From NCBI GenBank assembly GCA_016928305.1, contig JAFGKY010000155.1, forward strand, positions 1 through 32,102: a stretch of 32,102 nucleotides of DNA. The letters are read 5' to 3'. The translations under genes were made by a program, and so were the position numbers. Positions within the stretch are counted from its first letter, which is position 1; each line of letters begins with the position of its first letter. Shown piece by piece: positions 8,878-16,270 of the stretch. The notes under the pieces were generated by a model. The model saw only the letters and a list, made by a program, of their open reading frames with translations, made no database searches and was not told the origin of the DNA. Source of the DNA: Bacteroidales bacterium (GTDB lineage Bacteria; Bacteroidota; Bacteroidia; Bacteroidales; UBA10428).

Positions 8878-9511
8878 CAAGCTTTGATAAATGAATATTC
8901 AGTTTTACTGTATAATGAGAAATGTCCACGGAATCAATTTCAGCTCCATCGGCACTGTAGACAATCATATTCACTTTCTTCGTCAGCCCCCTGGTGTTCA
9001 TTATTTCATTCACTCTCTTTGTCGTGTCTTCAATATAGCTGAATGTCACTCCTCTATTGTCCTTTGACCGGATAACGGTTCTGCCGGTTTGCCTGTCCTT
9101 AAGCATTGTCGTTTCTGCACTTTCAGGAATGCTGTTAAGCATTAAGCCAATGTCGTTCTTCAACATTCTGATAACGGATCTCCGGTTTATTACTTCCATA
9201 CAGTAATGCATTTGATAATCACCACTACGGAAGAACTCCATATCAAAAATCTTAATACCCGTTTCGGTGATAAACAGCACTCGGTGACTGGTATCGGTGA
9301 ATGGCTTGACGATCATCAGTCCGCTGAAATGATTCCGGTATATATCAATACCGGCATGAAACAGGAAGCGGTTCGTGTCTCCCTGAAACCAGGGTATTAC
9401 TTCATTTCTGCTGATCGGGGCTTCGGGTATCCGTTGAAAATTATTGACAAGGGAAAAGGAACACCCCGCCATCAAAAGCAAACTCAGGCTACTGAAAGCT
9501 AAATTTTTCAA
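8849..9511 (-). CDS. Outer-membrane-type lipoprotein of the polyketide-like operon
   Basis: A 220-residue protein with a lipoprotein signal: hydrophobic stretch LAFSSLSLLLMAG followed by Cys17. The start must be TTG at 9511, because an in-frame stop lies just upstream and the next ATG falls inside the signal sequence. The mature part is a beta-rich domain (about 45-125) with no catalytic motif, ending in a polar tail. Arylpolyene-type clusters usually encode a lipoprotein next to a LolA-like protein; this one has the position of those (often DUF3261), but I do not recognise that domain by sequence. The gene overlaps the LolA-like gene by 23 bp and the dehydratase gene by 29 bp. Likely a product-handling protein at the outer membrane. 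Confidence 0.75.
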   Translation of the reverse strand: MKNLAFSSLSLLLMAGCSFSLVNNFQRIPEAPISRNEVIPWFQGDTNRFLFHAGIDIYRNHFSGLMIVKPFTDTSHRVLFITETGIKIFDMEFFRSGDYQMHYCMEVINRRSVIRMLKNDIGLMLNSIPESAETTMLKDRQTGRTVIRSKDNRGVTFSYIEDTTKRVNEIMNTRGLTKKVNMIVYSADGAEIDSVDISHYTVKLNIHLSKLDENKPEISE

Positions 9512-10133
9512 GGGGTATGGGTGTATTCAGTTTCTTATTCCTGAAATCGATACGGGTATAATCTTCACCCGACTCCACCATTTTAAGGCTGGATACGGTC
9601 AAATCGTTTTTATCGAACCATATCTGTACTTCGTTCAGCATCTGCCTCATCTTTTCGGCACGGGGAATCAGCTTTACGTAATAACGTGTGTTGTTTTCAT
9701 AATATTCAACAGCATAATCCTTGTCGTTTTTCAGTATATCCCCCTGTATACATCCGCTGATAAACCGGTTCATCTCCTGGAACATCTTGTTCGACTCGAT
9801 GTCGTATTGTTTCTGGTTCCTATCATCGCGCATGTATAGCTGGCCGTTGCTGATGATGATCAGATAGCGGTATGGCTCCGTGTATTCCCAGCGTATGTTG
9901 TTTTCTTTTTGGAAACAAAACTGCCCTTTCGAAATAATCTTTTCGGCCAGCACACTCAGGTTCTTCTCCTGGACAAAATCACTGACAATGGTGCTGGTTG
10001 ATCCGGACATGGCATTCAGCTTGCTTTTAAATGCCTCAATATCGCTTAAAGGCTTATAAGAATCCTGTGATGCAATATGCTGCATATTCAGGATAAAAAG
10101 AAAAACGGGTAAAATTGTTAAAAGTCTATGCAT
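9489..10133 (-). CDS. LolA-like periplasmic carrier protein
   Basis: From ATG 10133 the product has 214 residues and begins with a signal peptide (MHRLLTILPVFLFILNMQHI). A longer frame upstream to 10241 exists, but it would bury the signal peptide. The mature part shows the LolA pattern: an N-terminal helix with DIEAFKSKLNAMSGSTST, then FVQEKNLSVLAEKIISKGQF, NIRWEYTEPYRYLIIISNGQ and RIDFRNKKLN at the end. LolA proteins carry lipoproteins across the periplasm. Paralogues in arylpolyene/flexirubin clusters are thought to carry the lipid-like product. The start overlaps the deacetylase gene by 8 bp, and the 3' end overlaps the lipoprotein gene, so translational coupling is likely. Confidence 0.85.
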   Translation of the reverse strand: MHRLLTILPVFLFILNMQHIASQDSYKPLSDIEAFKSKLNAMSGSTSTIVSDFVQEKNLSVLAEKIISKGQFCFQKENNIRWEYTEPYRYLIIISNGQLYMRDDRNQKQYDIESNKMFQEMNRFISGCIQGDILKNDKDYAVEYYENNTRYYVKLIPRAEKMRQMLNEVQIWFDKNDLTVSSLKMVESGEDYTRIDFRNKKLNTPIPLEKFSFQ

Positions 10134-10899
10134 AAGCTTCAATTTGTAATAAGTAATCCAGCCGTTTAAAACGGTAATTGTTTTCTTTTGCAAATTTGAT
10201 GAATTTCTCCAGAACCGGAATAAGATGCATACGGTTGTCATGAAGAAGGACTATATTAACTGTTCCAAGCTTCCTGATCAGCCTTTCATAGAGTTTCTGT
10301 TCATCCTTAATGACCGTATCTTTTGACCACAGGTTCCAGCCAATAACGTGATAGTTCATCTTGCGCAACGCTTTGGCCAGCATGGGATTTGTAATTCCAT
10401 ACGGGGGCCGGAACAGGGTTATTTTTTTATGGATGACACGCTGAATGATCTTTTCGGTTTTTACCAGCTCTTCCAGTATCTTTTTATATGAAAAAAGATC
10501 AAAAAGGTAATGATGCGAAAAGCTGTGCCCTCCGATGATATGTCCTTCATTATCCATACGCTCTATCAATAAAGGATGATGCATAACCTTTGATCCCACA
10601 CAAAAAAAAGCGGCCTGAATGTTATGTTTCTTCAATAATTCAAGCACCTGTGGTGTTACCTTTTCATCGGGCCCGTCATCGAAGGTCAGTGTAATGACCT
10701 TCTCCCGGGAAGTTGCTGAACAGATGACCTCACTGTAAAAACCGGAACGTATTGCAATGGAACCATAAGCCAGTAAACCAATGGTAACAAGAATTATGCC
10801 GGCATACCACCCGATACCTACATAATAATAATAATCAAGGATCAAAACCAATACCAGCAGCAGGACAGATACAATAAGTATTTTTTGGTATCTCAGCAT
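10126..10899 (-). CDS. Membrane-anchored NodB-type polysaccharide deacetylase
   Basis: 257 residues with two N-terminal membrane segments (about 7-26 and 29-50) and a NodB homology domain. Visible motifs are TFDDGP at 72-77 (catalytic base and metal-binding Asp 74/75), HSFSH at 125-129 (metal-binding His pair), RPPYG at 164-168 and LLHD at 218-221. This is a complete metal-dependent deacetylase active site. The family removes N- or O-acetyl groups from glycans. In this operon it may act on a sugar or acyl head group of the product, or have an unrelated wall role. It overlaps the KS-like gene upstream by 7 bp and the LolA-like gene by 8 bp. Topology suggests the catalytic domain faces one membrane side only; which side is not certain. 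Confidence 0.87.
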   Translation of the reverse strand: MLRYQKILIVSVLLLVLVLILDYYYYVGIGWYAGIILVTIGLLAYGSIAIRSGFYSEVICSATSREKVITLTFDDGPDEKVTPQVLELLKKHNIQAAFFCVGSKVMHHPLLIERMDNEGHIIGGHSFSHHYLFDLFSYKKILEELVKTEKIIQRVIHKKITLFRPPYGITNPMLAKALRKMNYHVIGWNLWSKDTVIKDEQKLYERLIRKLGTVNIVLLHDNRMHLIPVLEKFIKFAKENNYRFKRLDYLLQIEAYA

Positions 10900-11960
10900 G
10901 ATGATAACAAAAACATCGCGTGATTTTTATTTCTCAGATGATTGTATACAAGTACATTTCTTATTTTTCCCGGGGGTTTATTGTCGAGTCGCATTGCTTC
11001 AGGCACCTGCTGTTCTTTAAGTATCATCGCTGCCAGGTAGAGGGCAAACGATGAAGAGGTATCGTATTCACCGCACAAATGCTTGTAATAAGTGCATGCA
11101 ATAGGATGGAATAGATTGGTTTTCAATTGGTAATATACCTCATCCTGCAATGGATCGCCGTTCAATCCCATAATTACCAGATCAACATCAGAGATATTCC
11201 CAACGTTCCTCTGAATAAAACCGGATAGCGCTGCTTCAACTTCGGCCGTATTTCCGGGTTTATAAATCGTACCCGGGGTATGGATCCTGGCCAGTGTATT
11301 TTCCTTTTTTTTCCTGCTCAGGACAAAGAATGCCGTTCCCTCACCGGCCAGGCTGCCCCTGGTTTTATGATCCAGCAGGGTGAGGCTGTTGATGCTTTTT
11401 CTCTTCCAGAGCCCCAGCCGATAGGTGATGATAAAGGATTTCTCAGTTAATTCATCCAGTCCGCCTACCAGTATATTGTCTGCAGCGCCCTCATGCAGCA
11501 GCATCAATCCGTCGAGCAGTGCATTTTCAAAGGAGAACCCCCGGTGTACATATGTATTGTTGTAATGGTTGCATTTAAATTTCAGGGCAATGCCTGCGGC
11601 AACGGTATTGTGTGTTGACTGTATAAAGGGGGTCGGATTTAGGAGCGTTTCCTCATTGGCATAAATTGATGTCAGAAATTTTTCGGTGTCCTCAATACAA
11701 CCCAGTCCCGTACCGGTGATTATGGCGTCCGGACTTTCAACTCCGGCCATGTGCAAGCATTCCGTCGCCGCACAAACACCCATTTTAACAATACGACTCA
11801 TGCGTCGTGCTGCCATAGGATCGAGATAGTCATTGTACCGGGACTCGATGCATTTGAGGTACTGTACATTGTTGTATTCCGTAACTTCTTTCCATAATCC
11901 TCCGCCTGGAAAGGTCTTTTGTGGTGAAATCGCGCTTATGCCATTGATGAAAGCTTCCAT
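10893..11960 (-). CDS. Chain-length-factor-like ketosynthase homologue without catalytic triad
   Basis: 355 residues with ketosynthase fold features: YLDPMAARRMSRIVKMGVCA, ITGTGLGCIEDTEKF, a dimer-interface segment PFIQSTHNTVAAGIALKF, and ILVGGLDE. At the place of the nucleophile (TAC-SSS in active KSs) the protein reads VHRGFSFENA. Counting from the conserved GG, Gly141 takes the Cys position. The HGTxT loop reads NGDPLQD and the GHTLGAAG loop reads CGEYDTSSS, so both His residues are gone too. Such inactive partners pair with an active KS and set chain length in type II polyketide and arylpolyene systems. It lies 1 bp after the active KS at 11962-13167, the probable partner. Confidence 0.83.
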   Translation of the reverse strand: MEAFINGISAISPQKTFPGGGLWKEVTEYNNVQYLKCIESRYNDYLDPMAARRMSRIVKMGVCAATECLHMAGVESPDAIITGTGLGCIEDTEKFLTSIYANEETLLNPTPFIQSTHNTVAAGIALKFKCNHYNNTYVHRGFSFENALLDGLMLLHEGAADNILVGGLDELTEKSFIITYRLGLWKRKSINSLTLLDHKTRGSLAGEGTAFFVLSRKKKENTLARIHTPGTIYKPGNTAEVEAALSGFIQRNVGNISDVDLVIMGLNGDPLQDEVYYQLKTNLFHPIACTYYKHLCGEYDTSSSFALYLAAMILKEQQVPEAMRLDNKPPGKIRNVLVYNHLRNKNHAMFLLSSC

Positions 11961-11961
11961 G

Positions 11962-13167
11962 TCAGTACCGCGAAAAAATTAAACTTGTGTTATTACCTCC
12001 GAAACCGAATGAATTCGACATCACGTGGTGCACCGGTACATCATATTGAAAATCGGTAACCGGAGAGAAATGCAATTCCTTCATCGGTTGGTTGAAACAC
12101 AGGTTAGGGTATATCCATTGGTGCTGAATGGCCATAACACATAATACAGCTTCAATGGCACCTGCGGCACCCAGGGTATGGCCTGTAAAAGCCTTGGTAG
12201 AGCTCAGGCGCGGAACAACATTCTGAAAGAGCCTTTCAATGGCTTTACCTTCCGACAGATCGTTATTTTTAGTCCCCGTACCATGGGCATTAATATAATG
12301 AATCTTACCCGGTTCAAGTTTTGCCATTTCCAGTGCCTTTTTCATGGAAAGATAGGCTCCGTCGCCTTCGGGAGATGATGCGGTTTGATGATAAGCATCG
12401 CAGGCATTCCCGTATCCGGAGACCTCACACAGGACAGGCTTATTATCCTTCACGACTGTTTTTTCTGATTCAATCACAAGGAATCCCGCTCCCTCTCCCA
12501 GGGTCAGTCCGTTTCTGTCATCATCAAAAGGCCTGCATCCGTTTTTGTCGAGTATCATCAGGCAGTTAAAACCATTGAGTGTGAACAGGGTAAAGGAATC
12601 GACACCTCCGACGAGCACCCTGTCCAGCATCCCGTTTCTGATCAGTTGTGAACCGACCAGAATGGCATTTGCCGACGACGAACAGGCCGTGCTGATGGTG
12701 GATACGTAGTCTTTTATTCCGGTGGCATCGGCAATTCTTTCCGTACTGTCGCCGCAATCGTGCGTGATAATATCCCTCAACCTGCCGCGTCGGTTATCCC
12801 GAAGAAATTCTTTGTAAAATCTTTCACTTCTGTCCATACCCCCCGTCGTAGTGGCAGAAATAAGGCCAGTTCTGTATTGCCTTGCATCGTTAATTGCAGC
12901 ATGCAGCAAAGCCTGCCGTGCAGCGATCAGTCCCAGTAAGGCAGTACGCGTGAACCGTCCTTGCTCCAGCTGTGCAGCCATTTCAGCCAGCTCTTTGTTG
13001 GTGGCCTTAACCTCTGCAACCGGTATCTCATCCTTATAGATCGTATCAAACAATGTGATCTTCCCGATACCGCTTTTTGATTGTTGCAACGCATCAGCGG
13101 CCGCTTTGCAATCAAAGCCTGTGGCGGCAATAATACCAATACCGGTTACAAAAACTCTTTCTGACAC
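11962..13167 (-). CDS. Beta-ketoacyl-ACP synthase (FabF-like, complete active site)
   Basis: 401 residues starting at GTG 13167, with the N-terminal hallmark VFVTGIGIIAATG. The active site is complete: nucleophile Cys162 in STACSSSANA, His295 in AHGTGT, Lys325 and His330 in KAFTGHTLGAAGA. The C-terminus has NSFGFGGNNTSLIF. This is a decarboxylating elongation KS. With the chain-length-factor-like protein encoded directly behind it (1-bp gap) it probably forms the heterodimer that elongates the ACP-bound chain. Length fits FabF-type enzymes. An 81-bp gap separates it from the ACP gene upstream, the widest in this half of the operon, and nothing is seen in it. Confidence 0.92.
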   Translation of the reverse strand: MSERVFVTGIGIIAATGFDCKAAADALQQSKSGIGKITLFDTIYKDEIPVAEVKATNKELAEMAAQLEQGRFTRTALLGLIAARQALLHAAINDARQYRTGLISATTTGGMDRSERFYKEFLRDNRRGRLRDIITHDCGDSTERIADATGIKDYVSTISTACSSSANAILVGSQLIRNGMLDRVLVGGVDSFTLFTLNGFNCLMILDKNGCRPFDDDRNGLTLGEGAGFLVIESEKTVVKDNKPVLCEVSGYGNACDAYHQTASSPEGDGAYLSMKKALEMAKLEPGKIHYINAHGTGTKNNDLSEGKAIERLFQNVVPRLSSTKAFTGHTLGAAGAIEAVLCVMAIQHQWIYPNLCFNQPMKELHFSPVTDFQYDVPVHHVMSNSFGFGGNNTSLIFSRY

Positions 13168-13248
13168 AATACGTTGAAATTAAGCGTTATGGCTTGTCTT
13201 TCTATTGATTATGGTTGAATTGGATACCCGCTGAAAAGAGCAGCGTGT

Positions 13249-13506
13249 TCAGGCCTTTTTGCCGGCAGTAATAAATTCTGCCATTGTCTGAACAGAATAT
13301 AGGATTTTTTTACCTTCTTCGGCTGTATTGATCTTTAAACCATATTTTTTCTCGAGCAGAACGGTCAGCTCCAGCGCATCGATCGAATCAAGCCCCAAAC
13401 CGTCAACGAAAAGAGGAGCCTTTTCATCAATATTCTCTGGTTTCATCTCCGACAAATTCAAGACTTCTATGATCTCTTCCTTCAGTTTTTGAATGAGTAG
13501 TTCCAT
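13249..13506 (-). CDS. Acyl carrier protein
   Basis: 85 residues from ATG 13506. The phosphopantetheine site is Ser41 in GLGLDSIDALEL, with helix II continuing as LTVLLEKKYGLKI, the standard ACP pattern. It starts 3 bp after the half-length KS-like gene. It is the only carrier protein in the window and should carry the growing chain for both KSs. It is a cluster-specific ACP rather than the housekeeping one, judged by the context and by a slightly extended loop before helix III (NTAEEGKKILYSVQ). Confidence 0.92.
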   Translation of the reverse strand: MELLIQKLKEEIIEVLNLSEMKPENIDEKAPLFVDGLGLDSIDALELTVLLEKKYGLKINTAEEGKKILYSVQTMAEFITAGKKA

Positions 13507-13509
13507 ATA

Positions 13510-14151
13510 TTATTTCTCTTTAGCAAATATTTCTTTTATGGTTGCAGGCTCAAAATTAGCAATTCCGTCATTAGGTATGTCAGTTTTCTCAACAAAATAA
13601 ACCGCCGATTCATAATTGTCGCCTTCCACTTCAACCCATCCGGCAAGACAACATTGAATTACCCCGGTATCAAACAAATGTTTTATATAGGTAACCATAA
13701 AAGTCGGATCGAATTCTTCCTGTATAAAGAAAGCGCCTTCGCCGAATAATTTATGCCGTATACTAATCTCACCGATAACAATATTGGGCAGTGTGTATAC
13801 AAAGACTGCAGGACTGGGGAAATAATTCGCACGGTCAGTGATGGTGTCCTGGTAATGTCTGTCTGTATCCAGTGATGATGCGGCATTCATGAGAATTATT
13901 CCAACCTCGTGACCGGCATACTTTTGACTTATTTCTTTATCCCTGAGCAGCAGTTCGGCCGAAAGAAAACCCAGCTTGCTCAGCTTATCCATTTTATAAA
14001 ATTTCGGATACTGCACTTCAAAATACTTGTATACAGCCGTGGCAAATAAATCAAAACTATCAGCTTCATTCTGATACACAGTCTTATGATGCAGCACAAC
14101 CGAATGATTTCGAATTAAACAATAATCCTTTATGGTATAAAACCGGCTCAT
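13510..14151 (-). CDS. Half-length ketosynthase-like protein without nucleophile
   Basis: 213 residues, about half a KS. The region 54-175 lines up with the N-terminal KS core: MDKLSKLGFLSAELLLRD, YAGHEVGIILMNAASSLDTD, FPSPAVFVYTLPNIVIGEIS, IRHKLFGEGAFFIQEE and CLAGWVEVE. The C-terminal KS half with both His is absent; the protein ends with its own short tail, and no remnant of the second half follows before the ACP gene. At the Cys position, counted from the conserved G, stands Glu146. The start overlaps the stop of the upstream KS as ATGA. I infer a structural or regulatory partner of one of the KSs; it cannot be a condensing enzyme on its own. Similar short 'oxoacyl-ACP synthase' genes are, as I recall, common in flexirubin-type clusters. 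Confidence 0.78.
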   Translation of the reverse strand: MSRFYTIKDYCLIRNHSVVLHHKTVYQNEADSFDLFATAVYKYFEVQYPKFYKMDKLSKLGFLSAELLLRDKEISQKYAGHEVGIILMNAASSLDTDRHYQDTITDRANYFPSPAVFVYTLPNIVIGEISIRHKLFGEGAFFIQEEFDPTFMVTYIKHLFDTGVIQCCLAGWVEVEGDNYESAVYFVEKTDIPNDGIANFEPATIKEIFAKEK

Positions 14152-15293
14152 TTCTTCAGTAACAATAATGAAGCATTGCAGCCTCCAAAACCGGATGCGA
14201 TCTTCAGGCAGTTCCTGGCTTTCTTTTTCACCACCTTATCGATGATGTTAACCGGATGTGTAACACCCAGTTCGTGGTACCCCAGGGTATTCAACAAAAC
14301 ATTCTCCCTGAGTGAATAAACACACATAACCGATTCAATGACTCCTGCTGCACCCAGCGTATGTCCCCAGTATCCTTTAAAGCTGTTCACGGGGACCGAC
14401 TGCAATCCTGCCCTTGTCAGTGCAATCGATTCCATCTCGTCGTTGTATGGTGTTGCCGTACCATGGGCTGAAATAAAATCAATGGATACGGGTGATTTCT
14501 TTATCAACCGGTCAATGGCAATGAACAATCCTTCTCCTGTCCGTGAAGGGCCCGATATATGGTTGGCATCATTGGTGGAAAATCCCTCTCCCACGATAAT
14601 ATTTCCTTTGGTACCGGACCGGGGAGGTTTTCCGGTAAGGATCATAGTTCCTGAACCTTCTCCCAGCGACAAGCCATCACGCGTCCTGTCAAAAGGCCGG
14701 CATGCTCCGTTGCTGAGCGATTTAAAGGAAAGAAAACCCGACAGTACGAATTCGGTAATGATATCCGTACCATTAATAACAACATTATCAAACAAGCCGG
14801 CACGGATCAGCCGGGCTCCGGTGATGATGGCCTGCACACCCGAAATGCAGGCGTTGGAAATCACTACCGGTTCGTTCCGGAAATTAAAATAGCGCCGGAT
14901 AAGCCGCGCCGTATTCCATAAATAAACCCTGTCCCCGCTGTATTTCTTTTCATTTCTCTTCTCCAGCAGATCAATATTGCCTTTGGTCGATGACAGAATA
15001 AACAGTGTTTTTGCATCCGTGCAGTCAATATTTGCTCCGGATAAAGCATTTTTTATCGAACAAATGGCCATCTGCTCAAAACGGGTATACTTATCGGGAT
15101 CGTCAAAGGCTGAAAAAGTATCGCATAAAAGAATGGTATCAACAAGCGATGCATAAAAAGGCCCGGGTGCCAATCCGTCATCTTCTGAGAGCCGGATACC
15201 GGTTTTTCCGGCCAGCATATTGACGGCATTGTCACGGGTAGTAAAACCAAGTGAAGTAATTATATTATCGGAAGCTATGAAAACGTCGTTCAC
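14148..15293 (-). CDS. Beta-ketoacyl-ACP synthase (second active KS)
   Basis: 381 residues starting at GTG 15293. Active-site residues are complete: Cys149 in VISNACISGVQAI, His278 in SAHGTATPYND, Lys306 and His311 in FKGYWGHTLGAAG, and a C-terminal ASGFGGCNASLLL. The nucleophile context (NACISG) differs from the TACSSS of the other KS in the operon, so the two probably have different substrates or steps, for example initiation and elongation. The 3' end overlaps the half-length KS-like gene by 4 bp (ATGA), so those two may be made in equal amounts and may be partners. 53 bp separate it from the thioesterase gene upstream. Confidence 0.9.
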   Translation of the reverse strand: MNDVFIASDNIITSLGFTTRDNAVNMLAGKTGIRLSEDDGLAPGPFYASLVDTILLCDTFSAFDDPDKYTRFEQMAICSIKNALSGANIDCTDAKTLFILSSTKGNIDLLEKRNEKKYSGDRVYLWNTARLIRRYFNFRNEPVVISNACISGVQAIITGARLIRAGLFDNVVINGTDIITEFVLSGFLSFKSLSNGACRPFDRTRDGLSLGEGSGTMILTGKPPRSGTKGNIIVGEGFSTNDANHISGPSRTGEGLFIAIDRLIKKSPVSIDFISAHGTATPYNDEMESIALTRAGLQSVPVNSFKGYWGHTLGAAGVIESVMCVYSLRENVLLNTLGYHELGVTHPVNIIDKVVKKKARNCLKIASGFGGCNASLLLLKK

Positions 15294-15346
15294 GAAATAA
15301 ATATAGACTAATTGTAATATTATTATGCATTAAACTTCATGGTACT

Positions 15347-15802
15347 TTATGACTGCCCTGCTGCAGTATCATGTTCTCTCAGCAATCCGTTCCGCTTTTT
15401 CCAGTCAATGAAAAAAGGCGGAAAACCAAGCAGCAGCTCCCGGTTCAGATTCAGGAATACCTGCACACTGGAGCCGGTTGCAACAATTTCACGGGTCTTA
15501 TGATTGGTTATGGTGTATTCATACAGGATTTTTGCCGCCTCGCAATTCACAAATCTTGTCTCTACCAGCGCTGTATCACCATACCTGAGAGGCTTCTTAA
15601 AATCACATACAACATTAACTATCGGAACCAGCACACCCCGGTTCCGGAAATCGAGGTAGTTGATGCAAAATTTATTGCCAAAGTCTTCACGACCATCTTC
15701 AAAATACTTTATATAATTACCATGCCATACGATTCCCATCGAATCGACTTCATTAAACCGGATCCGGATCAATGTTTTTACAACTAAGGCTTTTTTCTTC
15801 AT
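15347..15802 (-). CDS. Hotdog acyl-CoA/ACP thioesterase (4HBT/YbgC-like)
   Basis: 151 residues from ATG 15802. The N-terminal signature IRFNEVDSMGIVWHGNYIKY, with Asp20 and HGNY at 27-30, is that of the 4-hydroxybenzoyl-CoA thioesterase/YbgC group, and the rest fits (DFKKPLRYGDTALVETR, YEYTITNHKTREIVATGSSV). It would hydrolyse an acyl-CoA or acyl-ACP thioester. It is the first gene of the tightly spaced polyketide-like run, 53 bp before the second KS. The gap on its 5' side is where a promoter would be expected, but I could not place one. It could also act as an editing or release enzyme. Confidence 0.88.
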   Translation of the reverse strand: MKKKALVVKTLIRIRFNEVDSMGIVWHGNYIKYFEDGREDFGNKFCINYLDFRNRGVLVPIVNVVCDFKKPLRYGDTALVETRFVNCEAAKILYEYTITNHKTREIVATGSSVQVFLNLNRELLLGFPPFFIDWKKRNGLLREHDTAAGQS

Positions 15803-15915
15803 GTTCGTTTATTTGCAGATCCGTAACTTCATTTTTGCAGACAAGCAAAAGAATTTATAATAAATATGCAAATCTGATTTAAAATAATCGATTGTCAAAA
15901 TAAAAATGAATTTCG

Positions 15916-16008
15916 TCAGGATAATGATACTCCCCGCTGCAAGCAGACGGTGCATCTACATATGATTTTCTTCTTAATCGCCTCAAGAGGCGGGGCTCCC
16001 GCTTTCAC
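15916..16008 (-). other. Possible 30-codon ORF across repeat copy 1
   Basis: A GTG at 16008 opens a 30-codon frame through the whole 77-bp repeat, ending at TGA 15916. It reads KAGAPPLEAIKKKIICRC, then TVCLQRGVSLS. The second repeat copy has the same frame open with the same peptide except for a few residues. There is no Shine-Dalgarno sequence before this GTG, and 4 of the 7 differences between copies change the residue. So coding is possible but not shown. The C-x-C-x-x-C pattern is reduced to C-x-x-C in the other copy. Confidence 0.25.
15931..16007 (-). repeat. 77-bp dispersed repeat, copy 1
   Basis: This segment is the reverse complement of 25474-25550 at 70 of 77 positions. The outer 16 bp on one side (TCCCCGCTGCAAGCAG) and the outer 28 bp on the other are identical. 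It contains several self-complementary stretches: CTGC/GCAG, CGCCT/AGGCG and CCCGC/GCGGG. Similarity stops sharply at both ends. I see no third copy in the window. It may be a small non-autonomous element or a REP-like sequence. Confidence 0.85.
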
Positions 16009-16021
16009 GAATAAACGACAG

Positions 16022-16052
16022 AACCTGACGCGTTATCCCGACCCGTCAGGTT
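16022..16052. repeat. 9-bp inverted repeat (AACCTGACG/CGTCAGGTT)
   Basis: AACCTGACG at 16022-16030 pairs perfectly with CGTCAGGTT at 16044-16052, around a 13-nt loop. A related palindrome with the same CCTGAC/GTCAGG core stands at 17553-17580. It lies 3' of the small membrane protein gene, so it could end that transcript, though no T-run follows on the minus strand. A dispersed palindromic element is the alternative. Confidence 0.6.
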
Positions 16053-16089
16053 TAATCCTCCAACATAAAAACTCTGTCCAGGTTCGTAT

Positions 16090-16260
16090 TCAGGTATAGA
16101 TAATGGCAATGGCTGCATGCAACACAACGAATACACCCAGTAAAATGCCCAGGTTGCGGTGAAGCTTATAGGACATTTTAAAAATTTTAAGTCCGCCCAG
16201 GATTTGAATCAATACCAGTATGAGGTTGACTATGCCCAGGGGAAGTATTAATGCATACAT
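16090..16260 (-). CDS. Two-helix mini membrane protein, possible heme-binding
   Basis: From ATG 16260 the product has 56 residues; the longer open frame upstream would overlap the preceding gene and lacks a reason. There are two membrane helices, about 4-24 and 37-55. The segment KLHRNLGILLGVFVVLHAAI places His34 and His48 14 positions apart on one helix. This is the spacing and context seen for axial heme ligands in cytochrome b and ferric-reductase-like membrane proteins. A 56-residue protein would need to oligomerise to bind heme. It starts 10 bp behind the superoxide-reductase-like gene, so the two are probably co-expressed. Heme binding is inference. Confidence 0.65.
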   Translation of the reverse strand: MYALILPLGIVNLILVLIQILGGLKIFKMSYKLHRNLGILLGVFVVLHAAIAIIYT

Positions 16261-16270
16261 AATGATTATT

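Larger units (their letters stand above)
15803..16089. other. Spacer with repeat copy 1 and a palindrome
   Basis: About 290 bp between the thioesterase and the small membrane protein gene. The part next to the thioesterase is AT-rich and may hold its promoter. The remainder contains copy 1 of the 77-bp repeat (15931-16007) and a 9-bp inverted repeat at 16022-16052, both listed separately. No larger gene is seen. Confidence 0.6.

Noticed and set aside
14338..14892. 184-codon plus-strand open frame
   Set aside because: It is antisense to the KS at 14148-15293, whose catalytic motifs are complete; the plus-strand product has no family pattern or start context.
15371..15787. 138-codon plus-strand open frame
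   Set aside because: Antisense to the thioesterase gene, which has clear 4HBT motifs.
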